From: an uncultured Pseudoteredinibacter sp. | GTDB lineage: Bacteria > Pseudomonadota > Gammaproteobacteria > Pseudomonadales > Cellvibrionaceae | Direction of reading: 5' to 3' | DNA: 64,000 bases | Assembly: GCF_947502065.1 (NCBI RefSeq) | Contig: NZ_CANMYE010000002.1 | Location: 496,001-560,000, forward strand | Part shown: positions 1 to 8,138 of the stretch, piece after piece | Layout of the letters: each line of letters begins with the position of its first letter | How positions within the stretch are numbered: position 1 is the first letter of the stretch | The notes under the pieces: generated by a model | Told to the model about the DNA's origin: nothing | The model's database searches: none | What the model saw: only the letters and a program-made list of their open reading frames with translations | Program-made: the position numbers and the translations under genes

Positions 1-117
1 CGCCGATACAAAATCCATATCCAAATCGGGATTATTTTTTGTATAGGCCGCGGGGACCTCCATTACTTGCTCGAAAGCAAAACGAATGCTCTCGTAGGGA
101 ACGTGATACTGGGTCAC
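1..117 (-). CDS. Acyl-CoA dehydrogenase, N-terminal fragment (runs off the left edge)
   Basis: Only the first 39 codons are in the window. The frame opens at a GTG (117-115) preceded by GAGAG eight bases upstream. The visible N-terminus, YHVPYESIRFAFEQVM, resembles the extra N-terminal segment that precedes the dehydrogenase domain in long (about 600 residue) FadE-type acyl-CoA dehydrogenases (Y-x-x-P-x-x-x-I-R-F). These enzymes carry out the first, FAD-dependent alpha,beta-dehydrogenation of beta-oxidation. It is the last visible gene of the leftward operon starting at 6748, 58 bp after the thiolase. The family call rests on the N-terminus only, and the substrate cannot be judged. Confidence 0.7.
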   Translation of the reverse strand, partial: MTQYHVPYESIRFAFEQVMEVPAAYTKNNPDLDMDFVSA

Positions 118-175
118 AATACTTTCTCTCGAATTAATACGGTGTTAAATCAGCTAGCAGATATTTCTTGCTGCC

Positions 176-1366
176 TTACAGAACCTCAAACAAACCTGCA
201 GCGCCCATACCGCCGCCTACACACATAGTGACGACAACATAACGCGCACCACGACGCTTACCTTCGATGAGAGCATGCCCCACTAAGCGAGTGCCTGTCA
301 TACCATAAGGGTGGCCAATCGAAATACCACCGCCATTTACATTGAGCTTATCCATTGGAATACCCAGCCTTTCAGCACTGTAAATAACCTGGCAGGCGAA
401 GGCTTCGTTTAATTCCCAAAGGCCAATATCATCGACAGTTAAACCATGAGCTTTAAGCAGTTTTGGAACAGCATAGATAGGACCAATACCCATTTCCTCA
501 GGCTCCAGTCCCGCTACCATCATGCCTTTATAGGCACCTAGTGGCTGTAAGTTTTCACGGGCAGCCAATTCATCAGAAACCAATACACAGGCCGCCGAAC
601 CATCTGAAAGTTGAGAGGCATTACCCGCCGTAATAGAACCCCCCTCGACTACCGAGCTCAGTGCCTGCAAACTTTCCAATGTAGTCTGCGGACGATTACC
701 TTCATCCATACCAAGCGTTACTTCTTTAAACGAAGTTTCTTTGCTTTCTCTGTTAAAAACAGCTTTAGTCGTTGTAACAGGAACAATCTCCTGCTCGAAA
801 GCACCCGACTCTTGCGCTGCCGCAGTGCGCTGCTGAGACAGCAAGGCATACTCATCCTGAGATTCGCGAGAGATACCGTACTTCTTACAAATATATTCTG
901 CAGTTTGCAGCATTGGCATATAAGCCGTATCGGAATTGGCCAAAACCGTTTCGTCTTTTTCCTTCATAATCCATTCAAAGGCCGGTGTTTGCACCATGGA
1001 AATATGTTCATGACCCGCTGCCACAACGGCATCCATACGATCAACCATAATTTGCTTAGCAGCCGTCGCCACTGACATCAGACCGGAAGAGCACTGACGA
1101 TCTATAGATTGGCCGGAAACTGTTAAAGGCAAGCCTGAAGCTAAAGCGGCCATACGGCCCAAGTTCATACCCGCCGTACCGGCCTGCAATGAAGTACCCA
1201 TTACTAAATCGTCAAAGCGATCAGCGGCCAAGCCGCTGCGCTCAACCGCCGCCTTAATAGAATAAGAAGATAAGGTGGGCGATTTAGTAATATTAAATGC
1301 ACCGCGAAAGGCTTTCGCAATTGGCGTTCGTGCGGTTGATACAATAAGGGCTTGACGTTGACTCAT
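176..1366 (-). CDS. Acetyl-CoA acetyltransferase / 3-ketoacyl-CoA thiolase
   Basis: This 396-residue protein has usual thiolase length and all catalytic landmarks: nucleophilic Cys92 in RQCSSG, His352 in GHPYG, and Cys382 in CVGGGMG near the C-terminus. It should cleave a 3-ketoacyl-CoA with CoA to acetyl-CoA and a shortened acyl-CoA, the last step of a beta-oxidation round. The ATG at 1366 has GGAG seven bases upstream. It follows the hydratase/dehydrogenase gene with a 60-bp gap and precedes an acyl-CoA dehydrogenase, so one operon holds the full beta-oxidation set. Contrast it with the second thiolase-fold protein of the operon (5193-6347), which lacks the cysteines. The class is certain; chain-length or ring specificity is not visible. 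Confidence 0.95.
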   Translation of the reverse strand: MSQRQALIVSTARTPIAKAFRGAFNITKSPTLSSYSIKAAVERSGLAADRFDDLVMGTSLQAGTAGMNLGRMAALASGLPLTVSGQSIDRQCSSGLMSVATAAKQIMVDRMDAVVAAGHEHISMVQTPAFEWIMKEKDETVLANSDTAYMPMLQTAEYICKKYGISRESQDEYALLSQQRTAAAQESGAFEQEIVPVTTTKAVFNRESKETSFKEVTLGMDEGNRPQTTLESLQALSSVVEGGSITAGNASQLSDGSAACVLVSDELAARENLQPLGAYKGMMVAGLEPEEMGIGPIYAVPKLLKAHGLTVDDIGLWELNEAFACQVIYSAERLGIPMDKLNVNGGGISIGHPYGMTGTRLVGHALIEGKRRGARYVVVTMCVGGGMGAAGLFEVL

Positions 1367-1426
1367 AAGATAACTCCAAAAAATTTGTATTCGATTTAGG
1401 CTAGATATTTAGACGTGCCCCAGCCC

Positions 1427-3547
1427 TTATGATTTTCTATATGATTTAAGACTGCTCTGGCTTTCAGATAACTCGTTTAACAAGTCTGCGGGCTTAAACC
1501 AGCGTTCGCCGTACTCACCAAGGCTCTTTTGCAATTTAACTAAACTTGTCTGAGTATTCTCCAAGCCCAGCTCATCAATATATTGCATTGGGCCACCACG
1601 CCAGCGCGGAAAGCCATAGCCGTTGAGATAAATCACATCGATATCGCCAGAGCGCAAAGCAATACCTTCTTCCAGGATACGCATGCCTTCATTGGCCATA
1701 CTGAGGATGCAACGTTGCACAATTTCTTCTTTTGAGATCTCTCTCTGTTTAATACTGAGATTTTCAGAAATTTCAGCAATCAAAGCCTGTACTTGTGGAT
1801 CTTCTTGTTTTTTACCTTCCGGATATTGATACACCCCAGCACCCGTTTTTTGCCCTAAGCGGCCTTGCTCACGCAAGGCAAACTGTAAAGCCTGATAGCT
1901 TTCCTCACCCTGCCACTCATCTTGATTAGCCAAAGCTGCCATACAACCAACATCAATGCCCGCCATATCGGCCATTTCAATTGGTCCCATTGCCATGCCA
2001 AATTCCCGCAGCGCAGAATCAACTTCACTGGGCTTCACACCTTCAAGCACCATGCGAAACGCTTCACGCGAATAAGGGGCCACCATGCGATTTCCCACAA
2101 AGCCGTAGCACACTCCAACGGTGACCGCAGTTTTCTTTATCGTTTTTGCTAATTGCAAACAACTTGCCAAAACCGAAGCCGAGGTACGCTCGGTACGCAC
2201 CACTTCAAGCAGCTTCATAATATTGGCCGGACTAAAAAAGTGCAGGCCGATAACGTTCTCTGGGCGAGAGCAAACCTCGGCAATTTCATTCAGATCGAGG
2301 GTGGACGTATTACTGGCGAGAATCGCGCTGGGCTTACAGTGGCGATCCAGCTCAGCAAATACCGACTTTTTCACTGATATATCTTCAAATACTGCTTCAA
2401 TTACCAAATCGGTATTTGCTAATTCTTGATAATCACTTACCGTAGCAAGAGCCGCTAAAGATGCTTCACATTTAGCAGCATTGATGCGCCCCTTATCGCG
2501 ATTAGATTCAATAGTTTTAGTAATGTAAGCGCGGGCTTTCTTTAATGCCTCTGCATTTACATCTAACAAACGAGTTTTAATGCCTGCCAATAAGAAGTTA
2601 ATGGCAATGCCACAGCCCATTAACCCAGAGCCGATAATGGCTACCTCTTGGATTTCCAAAGAAGCATCAGCTGAACTAATACCAGGTACTTTCCATGCTT
2701 CTTTCTCTGCAAAAAAAGCATGCTGCAAAGCGCGAGCCTGGAAACTATTAGCGCACTCATCAAAGAGCTTTCGCTCTAAGGCAAGGCCCGCCTGCAAGCT
2801 TAGCTTCATCCCCTCGCGCACCGCCTCAACAATGGCAACAGGGGATTTTTGACCATACCAACGGCGAGACTGCTGCTCTTGATATGCTCGCAAGGCTTGC
2901 TCATCATCCTCACTTACCGTGAAGCTCTGCTCAAACATATTGATAGGCTCAACGTTTTTGGAGGATTCCGCTAAGGTCAAAACAGCTTCATTAGCTTGCT
3001 CTTGGCTTTCAAAAACGGTTTCAATCAAGCCCAACTCTAAGGCCTGCTCCGCTGAAATTGGCTTTCCATCGCACATCATTTTTGCTGCAGTTGCCATTGG
3101 TATTATTCTTGGTAATCTTTGGGTACCACCGGCCCCCGGCAGAATACCTAAATTGACTTCCGGCAACCCCAAGCGGCTGCCCGCTTCGGCAATACGCTGA
3201 TCCGCTGCAAGAGCCAGTTCCAAGCCACCACCTAAGGCATAAGCAGAAACCTTGGCAATCACCCACTTCGGAAAGCTGTCTATACGATTGCACAAAGACG
3301 GCAAACTTGGTTCAGCAAAAGATTTTTCGCTGCCAAACTCTGTAATATCTGCACCTGCCGAAAATGCTTTTAGGCTTGAACAAATAAGCACAACTTTGAC
3401 TTGCTCATCCTGTTCAGCCGCATCCAGGTAATGATCGATCGCGCAACGAAGCTCATAGCTCAGGGTATTTACTGGTGCATGGCACATACTCAGTGTCGCC
3501 AAATTACCCTGAACAGAATAATTTACATATTGATTAAACTCAGACAT
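1427..3547 (-). CDS. Enoyl-CoA hydratase / 3-hydroxyacyl-CoA dehydrogenase fusion (FadB/FadJ type)
   Basis: A roughly 706-residue multifunctional beta-oxidation enzyme. Residues about 1-190 are a crotonase domain with the oxyanion-hole region and the two catalytic glutamates (about Glu110 in GGGLELALAAD and Glu130 in GLPEVNLG). From about 300 a Rossmann fold begins (GSGLMG near 306-311), with the dehydrogenase His near 436 in GLHFFSP, followed by two C-terminal 3HCDH helical domains. It hydrates enoyl-CoA and oxidises 3-hydroxyacyl-CoA with NAD. The first in-frame codon is TTG at 3550; I prefer the ATG at 3547, which has GAGGG upstream. The ligase gene stops 6 bp before it. It resembles FadJ-like catabolic paralogues, but orthology to E. 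coli fadJ is not established. Confidence 0.93.
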   Translation of the reverse strand: MSEFNQYVNYSVQGNLATLSMCHAPVNTLSYELRCAIDHYLDAAEQDEQVKVVLICSSLKAFSAGADITEFGSEKSFAEPSLPSLCNRIDSFPKWVIAKVSAYALGGGLELALAADQRIAEAGSRLGLPEVNLGILPGAGGTQRLPRIIPMATAAKMMCDGKPISAEQALELGLIETVFESQEQANEAVLTLAESSKNVEPINMFEQSFTVSEDDEQALRAYQEQQSRRWYGQKSPVAIVEAVREGMKLSLQAGLALERKLFDECANSFQARALQHAFFAEKEAWKVPGISSADASLEIQEVAIIGSGLMGCGIAINFLLAGIKTRLLDVNAEALKKARAYITKTIESNRDKGRINAAKCEASLAALATVSDYQELANTDLVIEAVFEDISVKKSVFAELDRHCKPSAILASNTSTLDLNEIAEVCSRPENVIGLHFFSPANIMKLLEVVRTERTSASVLASCLQLAKTIKKTAVTVGVCYGFVGNRMVAPYSREAFRMVLEGVKPSEVDSALREFGMAMGPIEMADMAGIDVGCMAALANQDEWQGEESYQALQFALREQGRLGQKTGAGVYQYPEGKKQEDPQVQALIAEISENLSIKQREISKEEIVQRCILSMANEGMRILEEGIALRSGDIDVIYLNGYGFPRWRGGPMQYIDELGLENTQTSLVKLQKSLGEYGERWFKPADLLNELSESQSSLKSYRKS

Positions 3548-3553
3548 CAAACT

Positions 3554-5182
3554 TTATCCCTCGTAGGAAAAATCACGGTATTGCTCACGCAAGTCTTTTT
3601 TGCTGACTTTCCCCGTTGCGGTATGCGGTAGCTCGGTCGCAAATAAAATAGATTCTGGTATCCACCAGCGCGTTACCTGAGTTTGCAAGAAATCTTTCAA
3701 CTCCTGTTCACTCACCTCCTCGCCGGGTTTGCTAACAACAATTAAGAGAGGGCGCTCAGACCACTTGGGGTGATAAGCCGCGATTGCCGCCGCCTCCAAA
3801 ACCTTTTCATGGGCCATCACAGCGTTTTCGAGATCAGCAGAACTGATCCACTCGCCACCGGATTTGATAACATCTTTGCTGCGATCAGTAATAGAGACAT
3901 AGCCCCTAGAATCGATAACCGCTATATCGCCAGTATCAAACCATCCATCTTCAGTATGAGCATCGGCTTTCTCGATACCTAAATATTGAGAGCACACCCA
4001 CGGGCCGCGCACTTGGAAAGAGCCAGGGCTTTTACCATCCCATGGCATTTCATTTAGAGCATCATCAACAATGCGCACCTCGATACCAAAAGTTGGGCGA
4101 CCGACAGTTTTACGCAAGGCAAACTGCTCATCTTTCTCCATAGCCATCATGCTGGGCGTTGGCATATTCATCGTGCCTAAGGGGCTGGTTTCCGTCATTC
4201 CCCAACCCTGCTGCATAAAAATACCCTGCTCTTCTTCGAAGGCCTGCATCAATGCAAGAGGCGTTGCAGCGCCACCTACCATCAAACGCTCAACAGTTTC
4301 CAATTTGGTATTGCTTTCGCGCAAATACTGCAACAAGGCCAGCCAAACTGTCGGCACACCCGAAGCAAAGCGAACACGCTCAGCGTTCATTAGCTCGGCC
4401 AGCGCCTGGCCGTCCCCCATAAAGCGCCCAGGAAAAACCATTTTGGCACCGGCCATTGCACCAGCGTATGGAATATTCCAAGCGTTTACGTGAAACATTG
4501 GCACCACTGCTAATAGAGAGTCTTCAGGCTGCATTCCGACAGAGGAACTGGTATTGGCCGTTAAGCTAATCAATACAGTTGAGCGATGGCTATAAACAAC
4601 GCCCTTTGGATTACCGGTAGTACCCGAGGTATAGCAAATACCACAGGCTTGATTTTCTTCGAGCTCTGGCCAATTAAACTCACCGCTTTGTTCGGCTAAA
4701 AGCGTCTCATAGCAATAAACGTTGTCTAACTCGTGGGCCGGCATTGCCTCTTCACCACAAAGAACCACATAACCTTTAACCGTTTTAAATTTGTCGGCCA
4801 GACGGCTCATCAAAGGTAAAAAGTCTGGATCGACAAATACCCACTGATCTTCAGCATCGTTTAATACAAAATCGAACTGCTCGTCGGATAGACGCGGATT
4901 GATGGTGTGGCATATCGCTCCCACCCCTGGAATCCCATAATACAATTCAAAGTGGCGATAACTATTCCACGCCAGGGTTCCGATCACATCACCTTGTTTA
5001 ACGCCAAGTTTTTCTAAAGCGCCCGCCAACTTTGCAGCGCGTTTAAATGCATCTGCATAGCGGTAGCGATGCAAACTGCCATCCGCCAATTTAGAAACAA
5101 TTTCGGTATTACCATGGATTCTTGCAGCATGACGCATAACCGCAGGAATAGTGAGCTGAAAATCCATCATTTTTCCGAGCAT
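3554..5182 (-). CDS. AMP-forming acyl-CoA synthetase
   Basis: An ANL-superfamily ligase of about 542 residues that activates a carboxylic acid to its CoA thioester through an acyl-adenylate. Visible motifs are the P-loop [11 protein letters not shown] (about 184-194), [11 protein letters not shown] (about 326-336), the hinge TGD...[15 protein letters not shown], and the C-terminal catalytic lysine in [10 protein letters not shown]. The frame stays open further upstream to 5299, inside the thiolase-like gene. The ATG at 5182 is the better start because AGGAG lies 7 bases before it and it begins 10 bp after the upstream stop. The sequence is closest in style to medium/long-chain fatty acyl-CoA ligases. 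Within the operon it probably activates the pathway acid before beta-oxidation. Confidence 0.92.
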   Translation of the reverse strand: MLGKMMDFQLTIPAVMRHAARIHGNTEIVSKLADGSLHRYRYADAFKRAAKLAGALEKLGVKQGDVIGTLAWNSYRHFELYYGIPGVGAICHTINPRLSDEQFDFVLNDAEDQWVFVDPDFLPLMSRLADKFKTVKGYVVLCGEEAMPAHELDNVYCYETLLAEQSGEFNWPELEENQACGICYTSGTTGNPKGVVYSHRSTVLISLTANTSSSVGMQPEDSLLAVVPMFHVNAWNIPYAGAMAGAKMVFPGRFMGDGQALAELMNAERVRFASGVPTVWLALLQYLRESNTKLETVERLMVGGAATPLALMQAFEEEQGIFMQQGWGMTETSPLGTMNMPTPSMMAMEKDEQFALRKTVGRPTFGIEVRIVDDALNEMPWDGKSPGSFQVRGPWVCSQYLGIEKADAHTEDGWFDTGDIAVIDSRGYVSITDRSKDVIKSGGEWISSADLENAVMAHEKVLEAAAIAAYHPKWSERPLLIVVSKPGEEVSEQELKDFLQTQVTRWWIPESILFATELPHTATGKVSKKDLREQYRDFSYEG

Positions 5183-5192
5183 TTTTAAACTC

Positions 5193-6347
5193 CTATAAAC
5201 AAGCTTCTGTGCCAAAGATCGTCGTGGCCTGACTAGACAGTGTGCCGCCGTTACCATGCGCCAAAGCAAGCTCGGCCGATGGTATTTGTCGATCGCCACA
5301 GTCGCCGCGCAATTGACGAACAGCTTCGATCATGCAAAACAAGCCGTACATGCCTGGGTGTACGCAGGAGATTCCACCACCATTAGTATTAACTGGGCGT
5401 ACACCACCTGGCGCAATTCGCCCGGCAGAAACGAAAGCACCGCCTTCACCTTTAGCGCAAAAACCAAGATCTTCTAAGAATAAAATGACGTTAATAGAAA
5501 ATGCGTCATACAGCTGGATAACATCGATGTCACTGGCTTGGACGCCAGCCATTTGATAGGCACGACTACCGCTTTGCACTGCGGCCGTTGTTGTTAAATC
5601 AGGCATCTGATCTATTTGTCGATGAGTTGTTGCCGAAGATGCCCCTAGGACATAAGCTGCTTGCTTGCCATATTCTTTGGCACGATCTTTAGCAACCAAC
5701 ACCATCGCCGCCGCACCGTCAGTCACCAAACAACAATCCATTACCGATAGCGGATCAGAAACCATTTTTGCGGCAAGTACCGTTTCTAAATCAGTTTTTT
5801 CTCGAACAAAAGCTTCTGGGTTCATCGCGCCCCAAGCACGAGCCGCCACCACCACCTCAGCCAACTGCTCTCTAGTTGTTCCGTATTCATGCATATGTCT
5901 GGCTGCAGCTAGGGCGTAACCGGTGACGGGGATGCGCGGGCGATAGAGCTGCTCCCATTCTGGGGTTTCAATTAGTCCCGCATGATTACCACCATTGCTG
6001 CGCGCATTACTGCCGTAGGCAATGAGCACGGTTTTGCACAAGCCAGACTCAATCGCCATTACGCCTTGCAAAAGCTGAGACATAAACGACGAACCGCCAT
6101 TCATATCGCAACTGGTAAAACTTGGCTGAATACCTAGATATTCAGCGGCACTAAGGTTGGCAAAATAATGGGAGCCTGTGGTCGCACAAAGCCCGTCGAT
6201 TTCGTGCAGCCCTATGCCGGCATCTTCCAGCGCACGCTGCACGGCGACTCCCATTAACTCTAATGGTTGCCAGCCTTCGTGATTTCCAATACCTGCTTGC
6301 GCTACGCCAACAACCGCAGCTTTTCCACGTAAAATTTCAGCTGACAT
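5193..6347 (-). CDS. SCP-x type thiolase-like protein lacking the catalytic cysteines (putative acyl-CoA aldolase)
   Basis: This 384-residue thiolase-fold protein belongs to the lipid-transfer/SCP-x group. At the usual nucleophile it reads MNGGSSF (Gly85 where classical thiolases have Cys), and the second cysteine position reads AHGNGG (His364). One active-site histidine, His330 in CVHPGMYG, is kept. Known relatives without cysteines (Ltp2 of cholesterol catabolism, Sal1 of bile-salt catabolism) are retro-aldolases that remove a side chain from a beta-branched 3-hydroxyacyl-CoA and need a DUF35 partner. Such a partner is encoded immediately upstream, joined by a TAATG stop/start overlap. I therefore infer aldolase rather than thiolase chemistry; this is not proven. 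Confidence 0.8.
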   Translation of the reverse strand: MSAEILRGKAAVVGVAQAGIGNHEGWQPLELMGVAVQRALEDAGIGLHEIDGLCATTGSHYFANLSAAEYLGIQPSFTSCDMNGGSSFMSQLLQGVMAIESGLCKTVLIAYGSNARSNGGNHAGLIETPEWEQLYRPRIPVTGYALAAARHMHEYGTTREQLAEVVVAARAWGAMNPEAFVREKTDLETVLAAKMVSDPLSVMDCCLVTDGAAAMVLVAKDRAKEYGKQAAYVLGASSATTHRQIDQMPDLTTTAAVQSGSRAYQMAGVQASDIDVIQLYDAFSINVILFLEDLGFCAKGEGGAFVSAGRIAPGGVRPVNTNGGGISCVHPGMYGLFCMIEAVRQLRGDCGDRQIPSAELALAHGNGGTLSSQATTIFGTEACL

Positions 6348-6748
6348 TAGCGCGCCCCTTCCTGCAAACCGTGCTTAAAAAGCAATAGCGCATCAGCGCC
6401 TTCTTGCTGCTCGACAAAAGCCTCAACTGTATCGCCGATTTTTGGCAACTCATCCGATTGCAGGCGCAATTGAGTCATCATTCTCGGCCCCTCTTTAAGC
6501 TCTACAATCGCTACGTAATAGTCACCGCCGCGCTCTGGCCGCTGGGGAATTCGACTCAGAGAATAAATACTGGCTGCACCACTGGCAGCCACCCACTGCC
6601 AGTCATTGCTGCCACTGCCGGGCGCAATAGCCCGCGGATAAAAGAAAAACTGACCATCGCCCCCTTGCTGAATGCAAAACTGCCCTGCATTCAAGCGCGC
6701 TTGATACTCGGCCCAAGGACCGTGACCACTGAGTGATTGCTCCACCAT
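6347..6748 (-). CDS. DUF35 OB-fold protein, partner of the thiolase-like protein; zinc ribbon degenerate
   Basis: A 133-residue DUF35 (acyl-CoA-associated OB-fold) protein. The OB-fold part is recognisable (SGAASIYSLSRIP, then DYYVAIVELKEGPRMM). In most members a rubredoxin-like zinc ribbon with two Cys pairs precedes it; here the segment reads FCIQQGGDGQ...IAPGSGSNDW, so only one of the four cysteines remains. DUF35 proteins form complexes with cysteine-less thiolase-like aldolases or hydratases and help bind the CoA ester. It is the first gene of the leftward operon, has GAGG upstream of its ATG, and overlaps the next gene by one base (TAATG). The complex is inferred from family and adjacency. 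Confidence 0.82.
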   Translation of the reverse strand: MVEQSLSGHGPWAEYQARLNAGQFCIQQGGDGQFFFYPRAIAPGSGSNDWQWVAASGAASIYSLSRIPQRPERGGDYYVAIVELKEGPRMMTQLRLQSDELPKIGDTVEAFVEQQEGADALLLFKHGLQEGAR

Positions 6749-6903
6749 TGGCTTTTAATTACCTCATCGTTTTTGTATCTGCGGCAGACTGGCGAGCCTT
6801 GCGAGACGCCAGGAGCACAAATGGCACTTTTGGCCAAACTGCGCTGAAAATGCCTATCGAATAGTATTTTCTAAGTCTAATAATGTCTTAATATACTTTT
6901 AAC

Positions 6904-6917
6904 CGAACGAACGATCA
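6904..6917 (+). promoter_or_regulatory. Operator site A of the catabolic regulon
   Basis: CGAACGAACGATCA lies 156 bp upstream of the leftward operon start. It matches the 14-bp motif also found at 6988-7001, 13615-13628 and 18279-18292. On the minus strand a TTGACA (6923-6918) stands directly beside it, so the operator may lie between a -35 box and a weak -10 box. The near-palindromic GAACG/CGTTC arrangement is typical of TetR-family operators. The cognate regulator is unknown. Confidence 0.6.
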
Positions 6918-6955
6918 TGTCAAGATCAAATTGAGTCCATTTGATCGACTAAAAT

Positions 6956-6984
6956 TTGACTTAAATAGCTCTCGAACATAATAT
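6956..6984 (+). promoter_or_regulatory. Predicted sigma-70 promoter of the flavin reductase operon
   Basis: A TTGACT (-35, 6956-6961) and TAATAT (-10, 6979-6984) are separated by 17 bp, upstream of the rightward flavin reductase-NUDIX-amidase genes. Operator B starts four bases after the -10 box, over the expected transcription start, which suggests repression by blocking initiation. Confidence 0.5.
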
Positions 6985-6987
6985 TAT

Positions 6988-7001
6988 CGAACGTTCGTTC
7001 A
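6988..7001 (-). promoter_or_regulatory. Operator site B of the catabolic regulon
   Basis: Read on the minus strand this is TGAACGAACGTTCG, one of four copies of the shared motif. It contains the perfect 8-bp palindrome GAACGTTC and abuts the -10 region of the flavin reductase promoter. With site A 70 bp away, both divergent operons could be controlled together by one TetR-type protein. Confidence 0.65.
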
Positions 7002-7071
7002 TGGATCATTGAGCAGATTTAAAGACAACGAACGCGTATCAGACAGAAATTGAAATTGTGAGAGTGGTACC

Positions 7072-7569
7072 GTGAAAGAAAAGCACGCCAACAAGCCGAT
7101 AGACCCCAGAGAACTCAGAGACGCCCTAGGTCAATTTGCCACCGGGGTTACAGTGATCACTTGCTTTGATCAACACGGTAAGCCAGTTGGCATGACAGCC
7201 AGCAGCTTCAACTCACTATCACTAGAACCAGCACTAGTGCTATGGAGCATCGGCAAAGGCAGTAGCAACTTTGAGGCCTTTAATAGTTGCAGCCACTTCA
7301 ACATCCATATCCTTAAGCACGACCAGGGCGATTTGGCCTACCAATTTGCCAGCAAAGACGGCGACCGATTTGCCGACGTTAAACTTGCGCAAGGCGATCA
7401 AAACGCACCAGCTATGGAAGATTGCCTGGTGCGTTTTGAATGCTCTTTAAACGCTAATCACGACGGTGGCGACCATCGCTTACTGATCGGCAAGGTAGAG
7501 AAACTGCAACACAATGACGGTGAAGCTCTGGCGTTTTACCGAAGCAAATTTGCCGGGCTTTTAGCATGA
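7072..7569 (+). CDS. Flavin reductase (two-component monooxygenase reductase)
   Basis: A 165-residue Flavin_Reduct-domain protein covering the whole family domain: LGQFATGVTVIT, GMTASSFNSLSLEPALVLWS and FNIHILKHDQ are typical segments. Such reductases use NAD(P)H to make free FMNH2 or FADH2 for a partner monooxygenase. The start is GTG (7072) with GAGAG about eight bases upstream; no nearby ATG would keep the conserved N-terminus. Its stop overlaps the NUDIX start (ATGA). No flavin monooxygenase is adjacent, but the luciferase-like monooxygenase at 18312 carries the same operator upstream, so the two probably form one system. The family is secure; the partner is inferred. Confidence 0.9.
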   Translation: MKEKHANKPIDPRELRDALGQFATGVTVITCFDQHGKPVGMTASSFNSLSLEPALVLWSIGKGSSNFEAFNSCSHFNIHILKHDQGDLAYQFASKDGDRFADVKLAQGDQNAPAMEDCLVRFECSLNANHDGGDHRLLIGKVEKLQHNDGEALAFYRSKFAGLLA

Positions 7570-8138
7570 AATTTTGTAGCGACTGCGGACACAGTTTAAT
7601 ACTCGCAATACCTGCGGGTGATTTGCGCGAGCGCTTTATTTGCAGTCACTGCGGTCGCATTCACTACCAAAACCCCAACTTAGTCGTTGGCGTCATTGCC
7701 CATTGGCAAGACCAGGTATTGCTTTGCCGACGAGGCATTGAGCCACAAAAAGGCCTCTGGTGTCTGCCGGCCGGCTTTATGGAAAACGGCGAGTCCAGCG
7801 ATGAAGGCGCCATGCGCGAGGCTAAAGAAGAAACCTGTGCAGAGCTTGAGATCCAGTCTTTGTATGCGGTGTATAACCTACCCCATATCAATCAAACCTA
7901 TATGTACTACCGGGCTAAACTATTGAGCCCAAAGGTAGAAGCCGGTCTAGAAACCTTAGAAGCTCAGCTTTTTAAGCAAAACGAGATCCCTTGGTCGCAA
8001 CTCGCTTACCCAAGTATTGCTGCGGCCTTACAGCAGTTCTTTATCGATCACAAAAGCAGCCAGAGCGGTGAAGAAAAGTACCCGTTGATCCATGAAACCA
8101 TCAGCAATCAAGCTAGCCTACTAGGGAACGCTTCATGA
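7566..8138 (+). CDS. NUDIX hydrolase with N-terminal zinc ribbon
   Basis: A 190-residue protein. An N-terminal C4 zinc ribbon (CSDCG near residue 4, CSHCG near 27) is followed by a complete NUDIX box, GFMENGE...REAKEETCAEL, around residues 70-95. This layout resembles the zinc-ribbon NUDIX family related to NudC/ADP-ribose hydrolases, which split nucleoside diphosphates linked to another group, such as NADH, FAD or ADP-ribose. Both neighbours overlap it by four bases (ATGA at 7566 and 8135), so translation is coupled with the flavin reductase and the amidase. A role in flavin, nicotinamide or CoA-ester turnover in the pathway is possible but speculative. Confidence 0.88.
   Translation: MKFCSDCGHSLILAIPAGDLRERFICSHCGRIHYQNPNLVVGVIAHWQDQVLLCRRGIEPQKGLWCLPAGFMENGESSDEGAMREAKEETCAELEIQSLYAVYNLPHINQTYMYYRAKLLSPKVEAGLETLEAQLFKQNEIPWSQLAYPSIAAALQQFFIDHKSSQSGEEKYPLIHETISNQASLLGNAS

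Noticed and set aside
611..1075. 154-codon plus-strand frame inside the thiolase gene
   Set aside because: It lies fully antisense to a gene with intact catalytic motifs and encodes no recognisable protein.
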